Made by a program: the position numbers and the translations under genes. A DNA stretch of 64,000 nucleotides from Xanthomonas vesicatoria ATCC 35937. GTDB taxonomy: Bacteria > Pseudomonadota > Gammaproteobacteria > Xanthomonadales > Xanthomonadaceae. Below the pieces are notes generated by a model. That model was not told where the DNA came from, made no database searches, and saw only the letters and a list, made by a program, of their open reading frames with translations. Below are positions 44,160 to 53,600 of the stretch, in pieces; positions within the stretch are counted from its first letter, which is position 1; each line of letters starts with the position of its first letter. Where the stretch lies: assembly GCF_001908725.1 (NCBI RefSeq), contig NZ_CP018725.1, positions 4,960,001-5,024,000 of the forward strand, given 5' to 3'.

Positions 44160-44854
44160 GCGCGGTCCCGGTACTCGAGCCTGACGCGGCGTATGCGCTA
44201 TGGGCCAGCGCGTATCCGCCGCATGCGCACAACCCGGTGATGCGGGCCGAAGAACGCGCAATGCTCGGGCTGATGCCCTCCACATTGCAGAACCTGCACG
44301 TGCTGGATGCCGGCTGCGGCAGTGGCCGATACATGCTGCACGCGTTGCGCCGTGGCGCGCGACACGTCACCGGTGTCGATTTGTCGCCGCAGATGCTTGA
44401 GCGCGCCAAGGCCGAACTGTCGCAGCAGTGGCCGCTGGCGCGCGCGCAGCTGCAGCAGGGCAGCCTGGACCAACTGCCGCTTGCCGATGCGGTTGCCGAC
44501 TTCAGCGTATGCGGCCTGGTGGTCGGGCATCTGCAGCGGCTGTGGCCGGCGTTGGAGGAGCTGCATCGGGTCACCCGCGTCGGTGGCCTGGTGCTGTGCA
44601 GCGACGTGCATCCAATTGGCCACGCACTGGGCTGGCGCCGCGACTTCAAGGCCGAGGGCCATCGTTATGCGGTGCGCCATACCCAGCATCTGTACAGCCA
44701 TTGGCATGCGGCATGCACGGCATTGGGCTTTGCGATCGAAGCGGTCACCGAGCCGATGCTGGATCCGGCCGATATCCCAGAGGGTGCGCGTTTTGACCGG
44801 ACGGCTTTGCTGGTGCCGGTTGCGCTGGTGCTGCGCCTTCGGCGGATGGCGTGA
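44156..44854 (+). CDS. Class I SAM-dependent methyltransferase (second)
   Basis: A 232-residue methyltransferase with DAGCGSGRY (about 51-59) and VTGVDLSPQMLERA. The N terminus AYALWASAYPPHAHNPVM resembles ubiE/BioC-like enzymes. The GTG start overlaps the amidohydrolase stop (GTGA), so the two are co-translated. Substrate unknown. Confidence 0.87.
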   Translation: MSAVPVLEPDAAYALWASAYPPHAHNPVMRAEERAMLGLMPSTLQNLHVLDAGCGSGRYMLHALRRGARHVTGVDLSPQMLERAKAELSQQWPLARAQLQQGSLDQLPLADAVADFSVCGLVVGHLQRLWPALEELHRVTRVGGLVLCSDVHPIGHALGWRRDFKAEGHRYAVRHTQHLYSHWHAACTALGFAIEAVTEPMLDPADIPEGARFDRTALLVPVALVLRLRRMA

Positions 44855-44981
44855 GCATCGCGCTCACGGGTTGCGTCCGCAATCCATGCGGCGCAGGCGA
44901 TCGACGTGACCTGGCGTCGCGGCGCGTGGAGTGCTGCTGCGCCGATCCTGCTCGCCGCGGCAATCCACCGGCAAGCGCGTC

Positions 44982-46112
44982 GTGACCCTGTATGTTGCAC
45001 AGCTCAATCTGGTGCCAACGCCGGCCGGTTTGAGCGCCGAGCAGGTCTTCGCGCACTGGCCTTCGCTTGCCGACATTGCCGAGGCGGTGGCCAGCGCAGA
45101 TGTGCGCGTTTCGGTAATCCAGGCTTCTGCATTGAACACGCAGCTCGCACGGGAGGGCGTGGACTATCGCTTCGTCGCTCTCGCTCCACGCGGAAGCGCC
45201 GCGCGCGCGGCTACGTTGTCGGCGCTGCTGCGCGACATCGGCGCCGATGTGATCCACATACACGGCCTTGAATTCGCCGGCGATGCGCGCAGGCTTGCGC
45301 GCCTGCTGCCGCACATGCCGATCCTCCTGCAGGACCATGCCAATCGCCCACCACGTTGGTGGGGCAGGGCAATGTGGCGCGCACGTTATGGCGCCGCTGC
45401 CGGCATCGCTTTTACCTCGTTGGAAATGGCACAGCCGTTTCTGCGCGCGCGCTTGTTTCACAATCGTACGCAGCTGTTTGCAATTCCTGAATCCAGCAGC
45501 CGCTTTGTGCCTGGCGATCGCCTGTTGGCGCGTGAGCAGAGCCAGCTGCAGGGTGACCCGTGCGTGTTATGGGTTGGTCATTTGAGCGCTGCCAAGGATC
45601 CTCTGTGCGTGCTCGATGCGGTTGCCGTGGCGGCGGGCCTCTTGCCTGGCCTGCGGCTGTGGTGCGTGTTCGACCAGGCGCCCTTGCTGGCACAGGTGCA
45701 GCAGCGGCTGCGCGACGATGCGCGTCTTGCACGGTGCGTGCAGTTGGTGGGCAAGGTCGAGCATGCACGTGTGCAGACGCTATTGCAGGCGAGCGATGTG
45801 TTCGTGTCCGCCAGCCACGCCGAGAGCTGCGGATATGCCGCGCTGGAAGCCTATGCCTGCGGTGCCCTACCGTTGTTGACCGATATTCCGGCCTTCCGCG
45901 CACTCAGCGATGACGGCGCGGTCGGCGAACTCTGGCCAGTGGGCGATGCCGGCGCATTGGCGGAACTGCTGTTGCGCGTGGCGCGGCAGCGACCCAGCCG
46001 CGCGCAGGTGCGGGCGCACTTCGATGCGCGGTTGTCGTTCGCGGCAGTGGGGCAGCGTTGGGCACAGGCGTACGCAAGCTTGCTGAAACAAATGCGAGCG
46101 CACCCGCGATGA
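44982..46112 (+). CDS. Family 4 (GT-B) glycosyltransferase
   Basis: About 376 residues. A GT-B fold glycosyltransferase with the C-terminal donor-binding region LWVGHLSAAKDPLCVLDA (about 190-207) and the E-x7-E-like SASHAESCGYAALEAYACG. The start is uncertain: GTG 44982 gives a clean first beta strand (TLYVAQLNLV) but has no good ribosome site, and GTG 44931 is also in frame. It overlaps the next GT4 by four bases. Confidence 0.85.
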   Translation: MTLYVAQLNLVPTPAGLSAEQVFAHWPSLADIAEAVASADVRVSVIQASALNTQLAREGVDYRFVALAPRGSAARAATLSALLRDIGADVIHIHGLEFAGDARRLARLLPHMPILLQDHANRPPRWWGRAMWRARYGAAAGIAFTSLEMAQPFLRARLFHNRTQLFAIPESSSRFVPGDRLLAREQSQLQGDPCVLWVGHLSAAKDPLCVLDAVAVAAGLLPGLRLWCVFDQAPLLAQVQQRLRDDARLARCVQLVGKVEHARVQTLLQASDVFVSASHAESCGYAALEAYACGALPLLTDIPAFRALSDDGAVGELWPVGDAGALAELLLRVARQRPSRAQVRAHFDARLSFAAVGQRWAQAYASLLKQMRAHPR

Positions 46113-47230
46113 AGTTGGCGCTGGTGGTGCCGGGTGGGGTGGATCGCAGCGGCGACGTTCGCGTGATTCCAGTGTTCCTGACCCTGATCGAATGGCTGGC
46201 ACGCAACCATGAGGTGCACGTGTTCGTGCTGCATCAGGAACCCTTGCCCGATACCTGGATGCTGCGCGGAGCAAAGGTGCACAACATCGGCGCGCGACGC
46301 ACGCGCCTGCGTGCCATTGGTGCGATTGTTAAAGAACATCGGCGCGCACCGTTCGCCGTGATCCAGGCGATCTTTTCCGGCTACTGCAGCCTGATCGCGG
46401 TGAGCGCGGCCAAGCTGCTGCGACGTCCCAGCGTGGTGCATATCGCCGGTGGTGAACTGGTGGCTCTGCATGCCATCGGGTATGGCGGCCGGCGGCGGTG
46501 GCGCGGGCGCCTACGCGAGGCGGTGATCCTGCGCCTGGCCGATCGTGTTACCGCCGCCAGCGCGCCGATCATCGCCTCGTTGCAGGCACTCGGCATCGGC
46601 GCGCAGCGCGTGCCGCTGGGCGTGGATCTGCGTGCCTGGCAGCCGGTTCCGCCGAGGATGCGCGAAGGCGCAGCTGCACGCCTGCTGCACGTGGCCAGCC
46701 TCAACCCGGTCAAGGACCAGACCACCTTGCTGCAGGCAATGGCCGCACTCAAACGCGCCGGCGTCGCCTTTACGCTGGATATGGTCGGTGTCGACACGCT
46801 GGACGGTGCCATGCAGCGCCTGGTGCAGCAGCTTGGCCTGCAGGAGCAGGTGCGCTTTCTCGGCTTCAAGACCCAGCGCGAATTGCGCCCGATCATGCTG
46901 GCCGCCGACGTGCTGGTGATGTCGTCCCTGCACGAAGCTGGGCCGATGGTGCTGCTGGAAGCGGCCGTGGCCGGTGTTCCGACCGTAGGCACGGCCGTGG
47001 GGCATCTGGTCGAATGGGCGCCGATCGCCGCGCTGGCGGTGCCGCCGGGCGATTGGGCGGGCATGGCCGAGGCGATCCGACAGGTGCTTGGCGATGACGA
47101 GCTGCGCCTGCGCCTGGCATGGGCGGCGCAGTGTCGCGCAGTGCGCGAAGACGCGGCGATGACCACGCGTTTGTTCGAACAGATCTATCGGCAGTTATGC
47201 GAGCAGCGACCGCTTGGTCCATCACCCTAA
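46109..47230 (+). CDS. Family 4 (GT-B) glycosyltransferase (second)
   Basis: A 373-residue GT4 enzyme: N-terminal MKLALVVPGGVDRSGDVRVIP, donor-site HVASLNPVKDQTTLLQAMA, and MSSLHEAGPMVLLEAAVAGVP with the conserved glutamates. ATG 46109 overlaps the preceding stop. Last gene of the plus-strand operon; convergent with the nucleotidyltransferase. Confidence 0.88.
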   Translation: MKLALVVPGGVDRSGDVRVIPVFLTLIEWLARNHEVHVFVLHQEPLPDTWMLRGAKVHNIGARRTRLRAIGAIVKEHRRAPFAVIQAIFSGYCSLIAVSAAKLLRRPSVVHIAGGELVALHAIGYGGRRRWRGRLREAVILRLADRVTAASAPIIASLQALGIGAQRVPLGVDLRAWQPVPPRMREGAAARLLHVASLNPVKDQTTLLQAMAALKRAGVAFTLDMVGVDTLDGAMQRLVQQLGLQEQVRFLGFKTQRELRPIMLAADVLVMSSLHEAGPMVLLEAAVAGVPTVGTAVGHLVEWAPIAALAVPPGDWAGMAEAIRQVLGDDELRLRLAWAAQCRAVREDAAMTTRLFEQIYRQLCEQRPLGPSP

Positions 47231-47600
47231 CGCGGCCCGAAGCTACGGCGCAGCTATCAGGTCGACGTGCCCGTTGCTGGGTGCTCGGCGCGGCGTATGC
47301 AGCGCTTACGCGGCGGTATTGCTCGGGCCTTTCATATCCACCTGACGACTGCCCGCCGCGTTGTGCCGGCCGCTGTTGAGAGCGAGATTCAAGCAGGTTG
47401 GCGTAGCCAGTACGCGCGACGTAGTTCCTGTGCCCATGGAGCGCAGCTAAGCACGCAGCGTCCGCCGATTGCTGCTGTGGTCAGCCATCTTGGCCGCAGC
47501 GACCATCGCAACTTACAGGGTCGGGGGTGCCGGCGCATGTTCCGCGCCAACACAGACATCAGACGCCAGCACGATATTCCTTGAGGTCGCCAACGCAGCC
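47231..47600. other. Convergent intergenic region, nothing identified
   Basis: 370 bases between converging operons. No supported gene and no clear terminator hairpin with a U-tract. Confidence 0.5.
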
Positions 47601-48815
47601 TTACGCGGGCTGCAGATACCCATCGAGCGCGGCGCGCACCACATACAGCGTGTCGGTGCGCGGGACGGGCCGGGTCAGGCGGGTCATCAGACGGCGCGCC
47701 TGGGTCTGGCGCACCCACGGTTGGTCTTGCAGCCACAATTGGGTCTGCAACATGTCGGCCCGCTCCTTGCGGCTCTCTGCCGACGGCACCACGCGTTGAT
47801 GCAGATACTCCCGCGCCTCCCGTAGCGAACCCGACCACTCGATACCGGGCAGCGCAGACAACCACAGGTTCGAGCACGAGGCAGTGGTCAGTGTTAGCCG
47901 GGCGGCACGCATGCGCAGGAGCCGCGGGCATTGCGCATGCAGACGTGCCATCACGGCCGCTGGCACCACTGCGCGGTAGTAGCGCTGCAGCAACAACAGC
48001 GGCGGCAAGGCCCACCATGGCGAGACGGCCGGGTCGTCCCACAGCTCTTGCCAATCGCGTGGCCCCATGTGCGTTGCCAGCAAGGCCAGATCGTGCAGAT
48101 GCATCAACCTAATGCTGCGGTGGCAGATACCGCCGGCCGCATGCAGCAGTAGATGGCACATCAAGGCACCGGTGGATGGGTACGGATTCAGCCCGGGCTG
48201 CGGGCGCTCCGGCCAGATCCGTGCGGTGATGTCCACGCTGCGCAACGGCAGGCGTTCCTGGATGCGCGTGTGCAGCTCGATATTGATCGGTGCATCGCGA
48301 TGCTCGCCCAGACCGGCCACCGCGTCGCCGTGGAGCGGTTTGAACACCTGGTGCTTCCATTGTGCGAACGACGCCACATAGCCAAGCTCGCACAACAGCG
48401 CCGCCGTCGCAGGCGCGTCGTCGGGCTGTACCAGCAGGTCGATGTCGGCCATTGGACGATCGCCGGGCAGGTACACGCCAAGCCGATGCAGGGCGCTCCC
48501 CTTGAGGCCCACCAGCGCGATGCCGGCGATGCGTGCGGCCGCATCGATCTGCGTCAGTAGCAGGGCAATCCGCCGGTGCCGGTCTTCGACATGGTTGCGC
48601 TGTTCGCTCAGGAAGGCGGTCCATTCGGCGTTCTGCCACAACGAGCGTCGCTGCAGCAGGGGCGATACGCCATGCGCTGCTGCGGCCGCTGCGGCCAGCT
48701 GCCACTGCAGTCGGTCCCACTGCAGCGCAGTGTCGCCGGGCTGCGCCAGCTCGTGCGCCAACTGCTCGGTGGCAGTGTGTAGGCCGTGTCGGATGGTGCG
48801 AAGCGAAGGCTGCAT
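47601..48815 (-). CDS. Nucleotidyltransferase-fold protein (NTP_transf_5 type)
   Basis: A 404-residue protein of the 'uncharacterised nucleotidyltransferase' family. LVGLKGSALHRLGVY (Lys105 region) precedes the paired acidic motif ADIDLLV (Asp124, Asp126), and a helical C-terminal half follows. Members are found with HprK-like kinases and PqqD-like peptides in polysaccharide and RiPP-type loci, but the substrate is unknown to me. It is encoded downstream of the radical SAM gene on the minus strand; an HprK-like gene is divergent. Confidence 0.82.
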   Translation of the reverse strand: MQPSLRTIRHGLHTATEQLAHELAQPGDTALQWDRLQWQLAAAAAAAHGVSPLLQRRSLWQNAEWTAFLSEQRNHVEDRHRRIALLLTQIDAAARIAGIALVGLKGSALHRLGVYLPGDRPMADIDLLVQPDDAPATAALLCELGYVASFAQWKHQVFKPLHGDAVAGLGEHRDAPINIELHTRIQERLPLRSVDITARIWPERPQPGLNPYPSTGALMCHLLLHAAGGICHRSIRLMHLHDLALLATHMGPRDWQELWDDPAVSPWWALPPLLLLQRYYRAVVPAAVMARLHAQCPRLLRMRAARLTLTTASCSNLWLSALPGIEWSGSLREAREYLHQRVVPSAESRKERADMLQTQLWLQDQPWVRQTQARRLMTRLTRPVPRTDTLYVVRAALDGYLQPA

Positions 48816-48972
48816 GCAGGTGATCCGGAAAGTCGAACAGGGTGGAACAGGAGGGCGATGGAGGGTGCGGGCGATGCGGCCAGCGGGTGGTGATGCAACT
48901 AAGGCAGCGCTGTAATGCGTCGCGCGGATGCCACATCAGGGCGGTCGCGCGGCCGCTTGCTGCCGCCGTCGA

Positions 48973-50463
48973 TCAGCCCACCAGTACCGTTTCCAGGTGT
49001 CGCGGCGGGCGCGCCGCCAGGGCGGCGAGCGGCTCGGTGCGGTGGAGATGCTCCGATGCGATCAATGCGTCCCAACGCGCTTCCAGCTGCTCGGCCGCTT
49101 GCGAAAAGGCGTCGGCCGTCATCGTTGCGCGTGCCTGCTGCAGATCGACCTGGGTATGCAGCAGATTGCGCACGCTGCGGTAAAACTCCGAGTCGTACGC
49201 GCCATGGAACATCATTGCCAGGTCGTCGCTGTCCTGCCAATGTGTCTTGCCTCCCAGCTGGTTCTTTACTTCTTCGTAGAACTTGGTGCCGGGCAGGGGA
49301 TACGACACGCTAACGCCGATGATGTCCGGGTTGGCCTGCGTCACCAGTGCGCGCGTGGCCAGGATGTCGTCGAGCTCTTCGCCCAGATACCCAAGCTGGA
49401 TAAAGAAGCCCACGCGGATGCCATGTGCGCCCAGCCGCTCGCGCGCAGCGATTACCTCGGCCACTTGCGTGCCCTTGGTCATCTTGTCGAGGATGCGCTG
49501 GCTGCCGCTTTCTGCGCCAATCCAGGCTTCGGCACAACCGGCACGCGACAGCGCGGCAGCCATGCGATCGCTGGCCAGATCGGCGCGGGTCTGGATGGTG
49601 AACGGAATTACGCCGTCGGCCTCGCTCAAGCGTTGCGCAAACGTCTCGACCCACTCGATATGGAAGCCGAAGATATCGTCCGCCATCCATAGATGGTCGG
49701 GCTGGAACTGACGTTTGAGGTGGATCATCTCGGCAGCCACGTCTTCGGCGCCGCGGCGTTTGTAGTGGTTGCCCCAGATCGGCTTGGCGCACCAGTTGCA
49801 CCGGAACGGGCAGCCGCGCGAGGCCGCCATGTTCAAGCTGAAATAGCCATGCCGTTGCTGCCAGAACTGCCGATAACGCGGCATGTCGACCAGATCCCAC
49901 GCAGGCAGCCCACTCAGGCGTGCATCCGGTGGCTGCGCACCCGGATGCGCACGCGCTGCGTCCGGGTCGCTGGTGGCAATGCTTGCAACACCAGTCAGCC
50001 AAGCCTGCTCATCAAGGTGCGGAGTGGTTTCCAAGCGTTCGATCAGTTCGATCAACGGCGCGATGCCTTCGCCGATCAAAACCGCATGTGCGCCGGCGGC
50101 CAGAAAGACATCCGGGTTGTCGGAGGCATCCGAGCCCGCCACCAGCACCCGGCACCCGGCGGCGCGCGCCTGCCCGATCATGCGGCAGGCCGCCTCACGC
50201 ATCCGGCTCAGGCACATCTTGGTCAGGAAGTTGAAGTTGTCTTCGTAGAACACCACCAGATCCGGCTGCGCCTCCTGCAGCGCGCCTGCATAGTCGGCTA
50301 CGTCGTCGGCCAGCATGGCGTCGAACAGGCTCAGCGCATGCCCACGCTCGCGCAGCAATGCGGCAATCTGCAGGGTGGCCAACGGGGGGTACGGCTTGCC
50401 GCGCTCCCATTGCTTTGGGTCGTAACGCAGGAAATACGAATGACTGACCTGGATCTTTAGCAT
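48973..50463 (-). CDS. B12-binding-type radical SAM protein
   Basis: A 496-residue enzyme. A Rossmann-like N-terminal domain (about 1-150) of the cobalamin-binding type lacks an obvious DxHxxG motif. The radical SAM domain has cluster motif CPFRCNWC (Cys218, Cys222, Cys225) and a typical C-terminal GFFIQLGYLGE stretch. Members methylate or rearrange unactivated carbons. ATG 50463 gives the conserved start (MLKIQVSHSYFLRYDP), but the same frame is open for 102 more codons with twelve cysteines, so an N-terminal extension is possible. Confidence 0.88.
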   Translation of the reverse strand: MLKIQVSHSYFLRYDPKQWERGKPYPPLATLQIAALLRERGHALSLFDAMLADDVADYAGALQEAQPDLVVFYEDNFNFLTKMCLSRMREAACRMIGQARAAGCRVLVAGSDASDNPDVFLAAGAHAVLIGEGIAPLIELIERLETTPHLDEQAWLTGVASIATSDPDAARAHPGAQPPDARLSGLPAWDLVDMPRYRQFWQQRHGYFSLNMAASRGCPFRCNWCAKPIWGNHYKRRGAEDVAAEMIHLKRQFQPDHLWMADDIFGFHIEWVETFAQRLSEADGVIPFTIQTRADLASDRMAAALSRAGCAEAWIGAESGSQRILDKMTKGTQVAEVIAARERLGAHGIRVGFFIQLGYLGEELDDILATRALVTQANPDIIGVSVSYPLPGTKFYEEVKNQLGGKTHWQDSDDLAMMFHGAYDSEFYRSVRNLLHTQVDLQQARATMTADAFSQAAEQLEARWDALIASEHLHRTEPLAALAARPPRHLETVLVG

Positions 50464-50713
50464 CTGCGCAAGGCTCTCGTTCTGTTGCCAGATGACGCGC
50501 AGCGGTCGCGTGCGCAGACACCGGCATTCGGCTCGGCAGTAGGTGCGCACGCAGGTGCCTTTGGTTGCGCCATCGCGCTGCGTTGCCGCGGCGATGTGAG
50601 GCGGCAGTTCAGCGCACGCGGTGATGCAACCTTTCGCGACGCAACGCGCACACACGGGCTGATCGATGCAATGGATGACAGGCATGCCGCAGTCGGCTGC
50701 GTTGGCGCAACAC

Positions 50714-51754
50714 ATGCCGGTAAGCGAACGCGTATGCGTGGTTCCGCCGAGTACGCTCACACCGGACACGGTTGCAGCAGACCCGTTCGGTGAGCAGCGT
50801 GCGCGGCGCTTCAGCGTGCGACGGCAGATCCTCGGTGCGCTCTTCCACTTTCATAGCGACAGCGAGGCGTTGCTGGCGCTGGTCGATGCCGCCTATGCCG
50901 GCCTGCCGGCGCACTGCCTGCCAGTGGCACCGCACTTCCATCTCACGCTGGATCTGGTGCCGCGCGCGCCTGGTGCCGTCATTGATGTACCGCCGCCTGT
51001 CCGCACGCATGCGGTTGGCGGGCTGGTCTGCGGCGTCATGGATGCCTGCAATCACTTGATGCTCTCTGTGCATGAGCGCCGCGCGATGCTGGTGGTCTCC
51101 GAGGACATGCTGGCGCACGCGTATCACGTGCGTTACGAGCTCATCGAATTCGCAGTGTTCCTGCTTGCCGCGCGCGGCATTGGGCTGGTGCCCCTGCATG
51201 GCGCCTGCGTGGGTCGGCAGGGTCGCTGCGTGCTGTTGCTTGGTGCCAGCGGAGCGGGCAAATCCACGCTGGCGTTGCACAGCCTGCTGCACGGCCTGGA
51301 GTTCATTGCCGAAGATGGTGTATTCGTGGCGCCGGATAGCCTGCTCACCACCGGTGTGGCCAATTTCCTGCATCTGCGGCCGGAATCGCTCGGCCTGCTC
51401 GATGCGCAGACGCGCGCATGGATCAGTGCATCGCCCACCATTTACCGCCGCAGCGGCGTGGAAAAGTACGAGGTCGATCTTCGCCACGGCCATGCGACGC
51501 TTGCGCCCACGCCGTTGCAGTTGAGCGCGGTCTTGATGCTGTCCAGCCAGCCTGCCGATGCCTCCGCACCGAGCCTGGTGCCTGTGCCGGGCGCGCAGAT
51601 TGCCGAGTACCTGGCGCGCGACCAGCCATACGCCGCCGGTCAGCCTGGTTGGCAGCGTTTTGTTGCGCAGGTGCAGCGCGTGGGCATGTTTACCCTGGGC
51701 CGCGGCGCTCACCCGCACGCCTCGTTGGAGGCTGTGCTGCAGGTGCTGCGATGA
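50714..51754 (+). CDS. HprK-like serine kinase-fold protein
   Basis: 346 residues. The C-terminal half has the HPr-kinase P-loop GASGAGKST (177-185) preceded by VPLHGACVGRQGRCVLL, and EDGVFV shortly after, as in HprK-related kinases that lack the rest of the PTS. Residues 1-150 are a family-specific N-terminal domain. Such kinases occur with nucleotidyltransferase and PqqD-like genes ('HPr-rel' type systems); the target is unknown. The start is uncertain: ATG 50714 or GTG/ATG codons nearby. Followed by a coupled short ORF and the ABC transporter. Confidence 0.8.
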   Translation: MPVSERVCVVPPSTLTPDTVAADPFGEQRARRFSVRRQILGALFHFHSDSEALLALVDAAYAGLPAHCLPVAPHFHLTLDLVPRAPGAVIDVPPPVRTHAVGGLVCGVMDACNHLMLSVHERRAMLVVSEDMLAHAYHVRYELIEFAVFLLAARGIGLVPLHGACVGRQGRCVLLLGASGAGKSTLALHSLLHGLEFIAEDGVFVAPDSLLTTGVANFLHLRPESLGLLDAQTRAWISASPTIYRRSGVEKYEVDLRHGHATLAPTPLQLSAVLMLSSQPADASAPSLVPVPGAQIAEYLARDQPYAAGQPGWQRFVAQVQRVGMFTLGRGAHPHASLEAVLQVLR

Positions 51755-51840
51755 CAGGCTTCTCTGGCCTGCACGCACGCAACGCGACGTGTGTCGCGGA
51801 TCGAACGCGGCATCAGGCCCGTGGCGCAGCCGATGCGTAA
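51751..51840 (+). CDS. 29-residue ORF coupled between kinase and exporter
   Basis: The ATG overlaps the kinase stop (ATGA) and the frame ends at TAA 51838-51840, just past the exporter's ATG at 51833. The product reads MTGFSGLHARNATCVADR and then eleven more residues ending GAADA; it has one cysteine and no double-glycine leader. It may only couple translation, or be a tiny peptide. Real peptide function is unproven. Confidence 0.3.
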   Translation: MTGFSGLHARNATCVADRTRHQARGAADA

Positions 51841-53560
51841 GCCCCCACATGGCGGCCGGAGGCAAGCGACGCTGCGCAGCTTTACCGACACGCTGGTGCC
51901 CGCAGACCTACCGGCTGTCGCGCTGTACGTTGCCCTGTCGCTGGCCGCCGCATGCGTCGGCAGCATCGTCGCCGTGTGCCTGGTGCCGCTGGTGCAACCC
52001 GGGCACAGCGTGCAGTTGGCCGGCTACCAACTCGCATTGCCGGGTGGCCTGCCAACCCAGATGAGCCTGTTCGTGGGGGTGAGCCTGTTATTCGCTGCGC
52101 TGCGCTGGTACGGCGCACGCCTGGCCGCACGCCTGACCAGCCGCTATGCAGTGGGTCTGCGCCGGCGCGTGCACGCCGCGTTGCTCGATGCGCCGTTGCC
52201 GGCACTGGCGGGCGCCAGTTCGGCCGAAATTGCCAACGTGCTCACCTACAACATCGAGATCGCCACGCAAGGCTTCAGCGCCGTGCTGCAGTTGCTGGTG
52301 GCAGGCATCACCGCGCTGGTCAGCGTGTGCATCGCCGTGCTGATCGCACCTGCGCTGTTGTTTGCGACGCCGCTGCTGTTGCTGCTGGCCTGGTTGGGCG
52401 TGCGCCTGTCCAGCAGCGATGCACAGGCGCGCATCAGCCGCGACTACGTGGCCGACATGACGCAGCTGTTCTGGTTGAGCGAAGACTTTCCACGTCGTCT
52501 GCGCCATGTGCGCTCGTTTCAGCGCGAAGCAGTCGAACTGCAGCATTACGAGCGTATTTCGACGCGCTTGGGGCAGGGCTACGCGCAACAGCAGGAGCTG
52601 GTGGCCAGCAGCCGGTTGGTGCTGGAACTCACCGCCGTGGCCGCAATCGCCGGCATTCTGGTGCTGGCTAATCTGTGGCAGGGTGCCGACCGCGCCGCGC
52701 TGATCACCGTCAGCCTGTTGCTGGGCCGCCTGCTGCCGTATCTGGTCACCACGCGGCAGAGCGTGCAGCAGTTGCGTTCCGCCTGGCCGGCGCTGCAGCT
52801 TTGGCGGCGCCATGTGGATCTGGGTGCAACGCGCATGCAGGCATCGGCCGACGCGGCACAGCCGCTGCCGGCGGCGCTGCATGTGGAGCGCATCGAGCTG
52901 GCGGCGCCGCTGCCCGCGCTGGATATCGGCCCGCTGCTGCTGGTGCCCGGCCAGATGGCCTTGATCGTCGGCCCTTCCGGCGTCGGCAAGAGCAGCTTGA
53001 TGGATGTGCTCTCCGGGCAGACGCCGCCCGCCGCGTTCGATGCGCATACCGGTGGGCGTCGGCTGGACTTTGCCGCGTACCGGCAACTGATCCGGCATAG
53101 CGCCTACATCGGCCAGGGCGTGCGGCCCTGGCAGCGCACGGTGCGCGACTGCCTGGAGTGGGCGTTGCCGGGTGCCACCGAGCTCCGCATGTGGCAGGCG
53201 CTGGCCGATGTGGGGTTGCACGCGCGTCTGCAGCGCGACGGCCATGGCCTGCTGACGGCCATCAACGGCCCGGACAGCCGCCTGTCCGGTGGCGAGTTGC
53301 AGCGCCTGCTGTTGGCGCAGGTATTGCTGCGCGCGCCGACCCTGGCGCTCCTGGACGAGGCGACCAGCGCACTCGACGCCCCGGCCGAACATCAACTGCT
53401 ATGCACCTTGCGGCAGCGGCTGTCGCAGACCGTGCTGGTGGTGGTCTCGCATCGCACCAGCCTGGCGGCGGTGGCCGATCGCACTATCACCCTTGGACAG
53501 ACACCGGTGTTGCAGCCACACGGCAAGCGCGCGGCGCTGGCGACACGCCAGGGCGCGTAA
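51833..53560 (+). CDS. ABC transporter, fused membrane and ATPase domains (exporter type)
   Basis: About 575 residues. A six-helix membrane domain (about 25-320) is fused to an ATPase domain: Walker A GPSGVGKSS (about 380-388), signature LSGGE (about 484-488), Walker B LALLDEATSALD and H-loop SHR. No N-terminal C39 peptidase domain is present. It most resembles CydC/LanT-like half-exporters that work as dimers. The start could also be GTG 51791. It probably exports the product of the neighbouring cluster. Confidence 0.9.
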   Translation: MRKPPHGGRRQATLRSFTDTLVPADLPAVALYVALSLAAACVGSIVAVCLVPLVQPGHSVQLAGYQLALPGGLPTQMSLFVGVSLLFAALRWYGARLAARLTSRYAVGLRRRVHAALLDAPLPALAGASSAEIANVLTYNIEIATQGFSAVLQLLVAGITALVSVCIAVLIAPALLFATPLLLLLAWLGVRLSSSDAQARISRDYVADMTQLFWLSEDFPRRLRHVRSFQREAVELQHYERISTRLGQGYAQQQELVASSRLVLELTAVAAIAGILVLANLWQGADRAALITVSLLLGRLLPYLVTTRQSVQQLRSAWPALQLWRRHVDLGATRMQASADAAQPLPAALHVERIELAAPLPALDIGPLLLVPGQMALIVGPSGVGKSSLMDVLSGQTPPAAFDAHTGGRRLDFAAYRQLIRHSAYIGQGVRPWQRTVRDCLEWALPGATELRMWQALADVGLHARLQRDGHGLLTAINGPDSRLSGGELQRLLLAQVLLRAPTLALLDEATSALDAPAEHQLLCTLRQRLSQTVLVVVSHRTSLAAVADRTITLGQTPVLQPHGKRAALATRQGA

Positions 53561-53600
53561 GCCGCGTGCAGCGCCGGTCCGTCACCGCAACGCGCAGGCG

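Noticed and set aside
48908..49240. Short frames around the radical SAM 3' end
   Set aside because: Low-complexity Arg/Ala/Pro translations, no ribosome sites, overlapped by a well-supported gene.
42087..53560. Lasso peptide cluster
   Set aside because: HprK-like, nucleotidyltransferase and exporter genes can occur there, but no asparagine-synthetase-like cyclase, leader protease or precursor was found.
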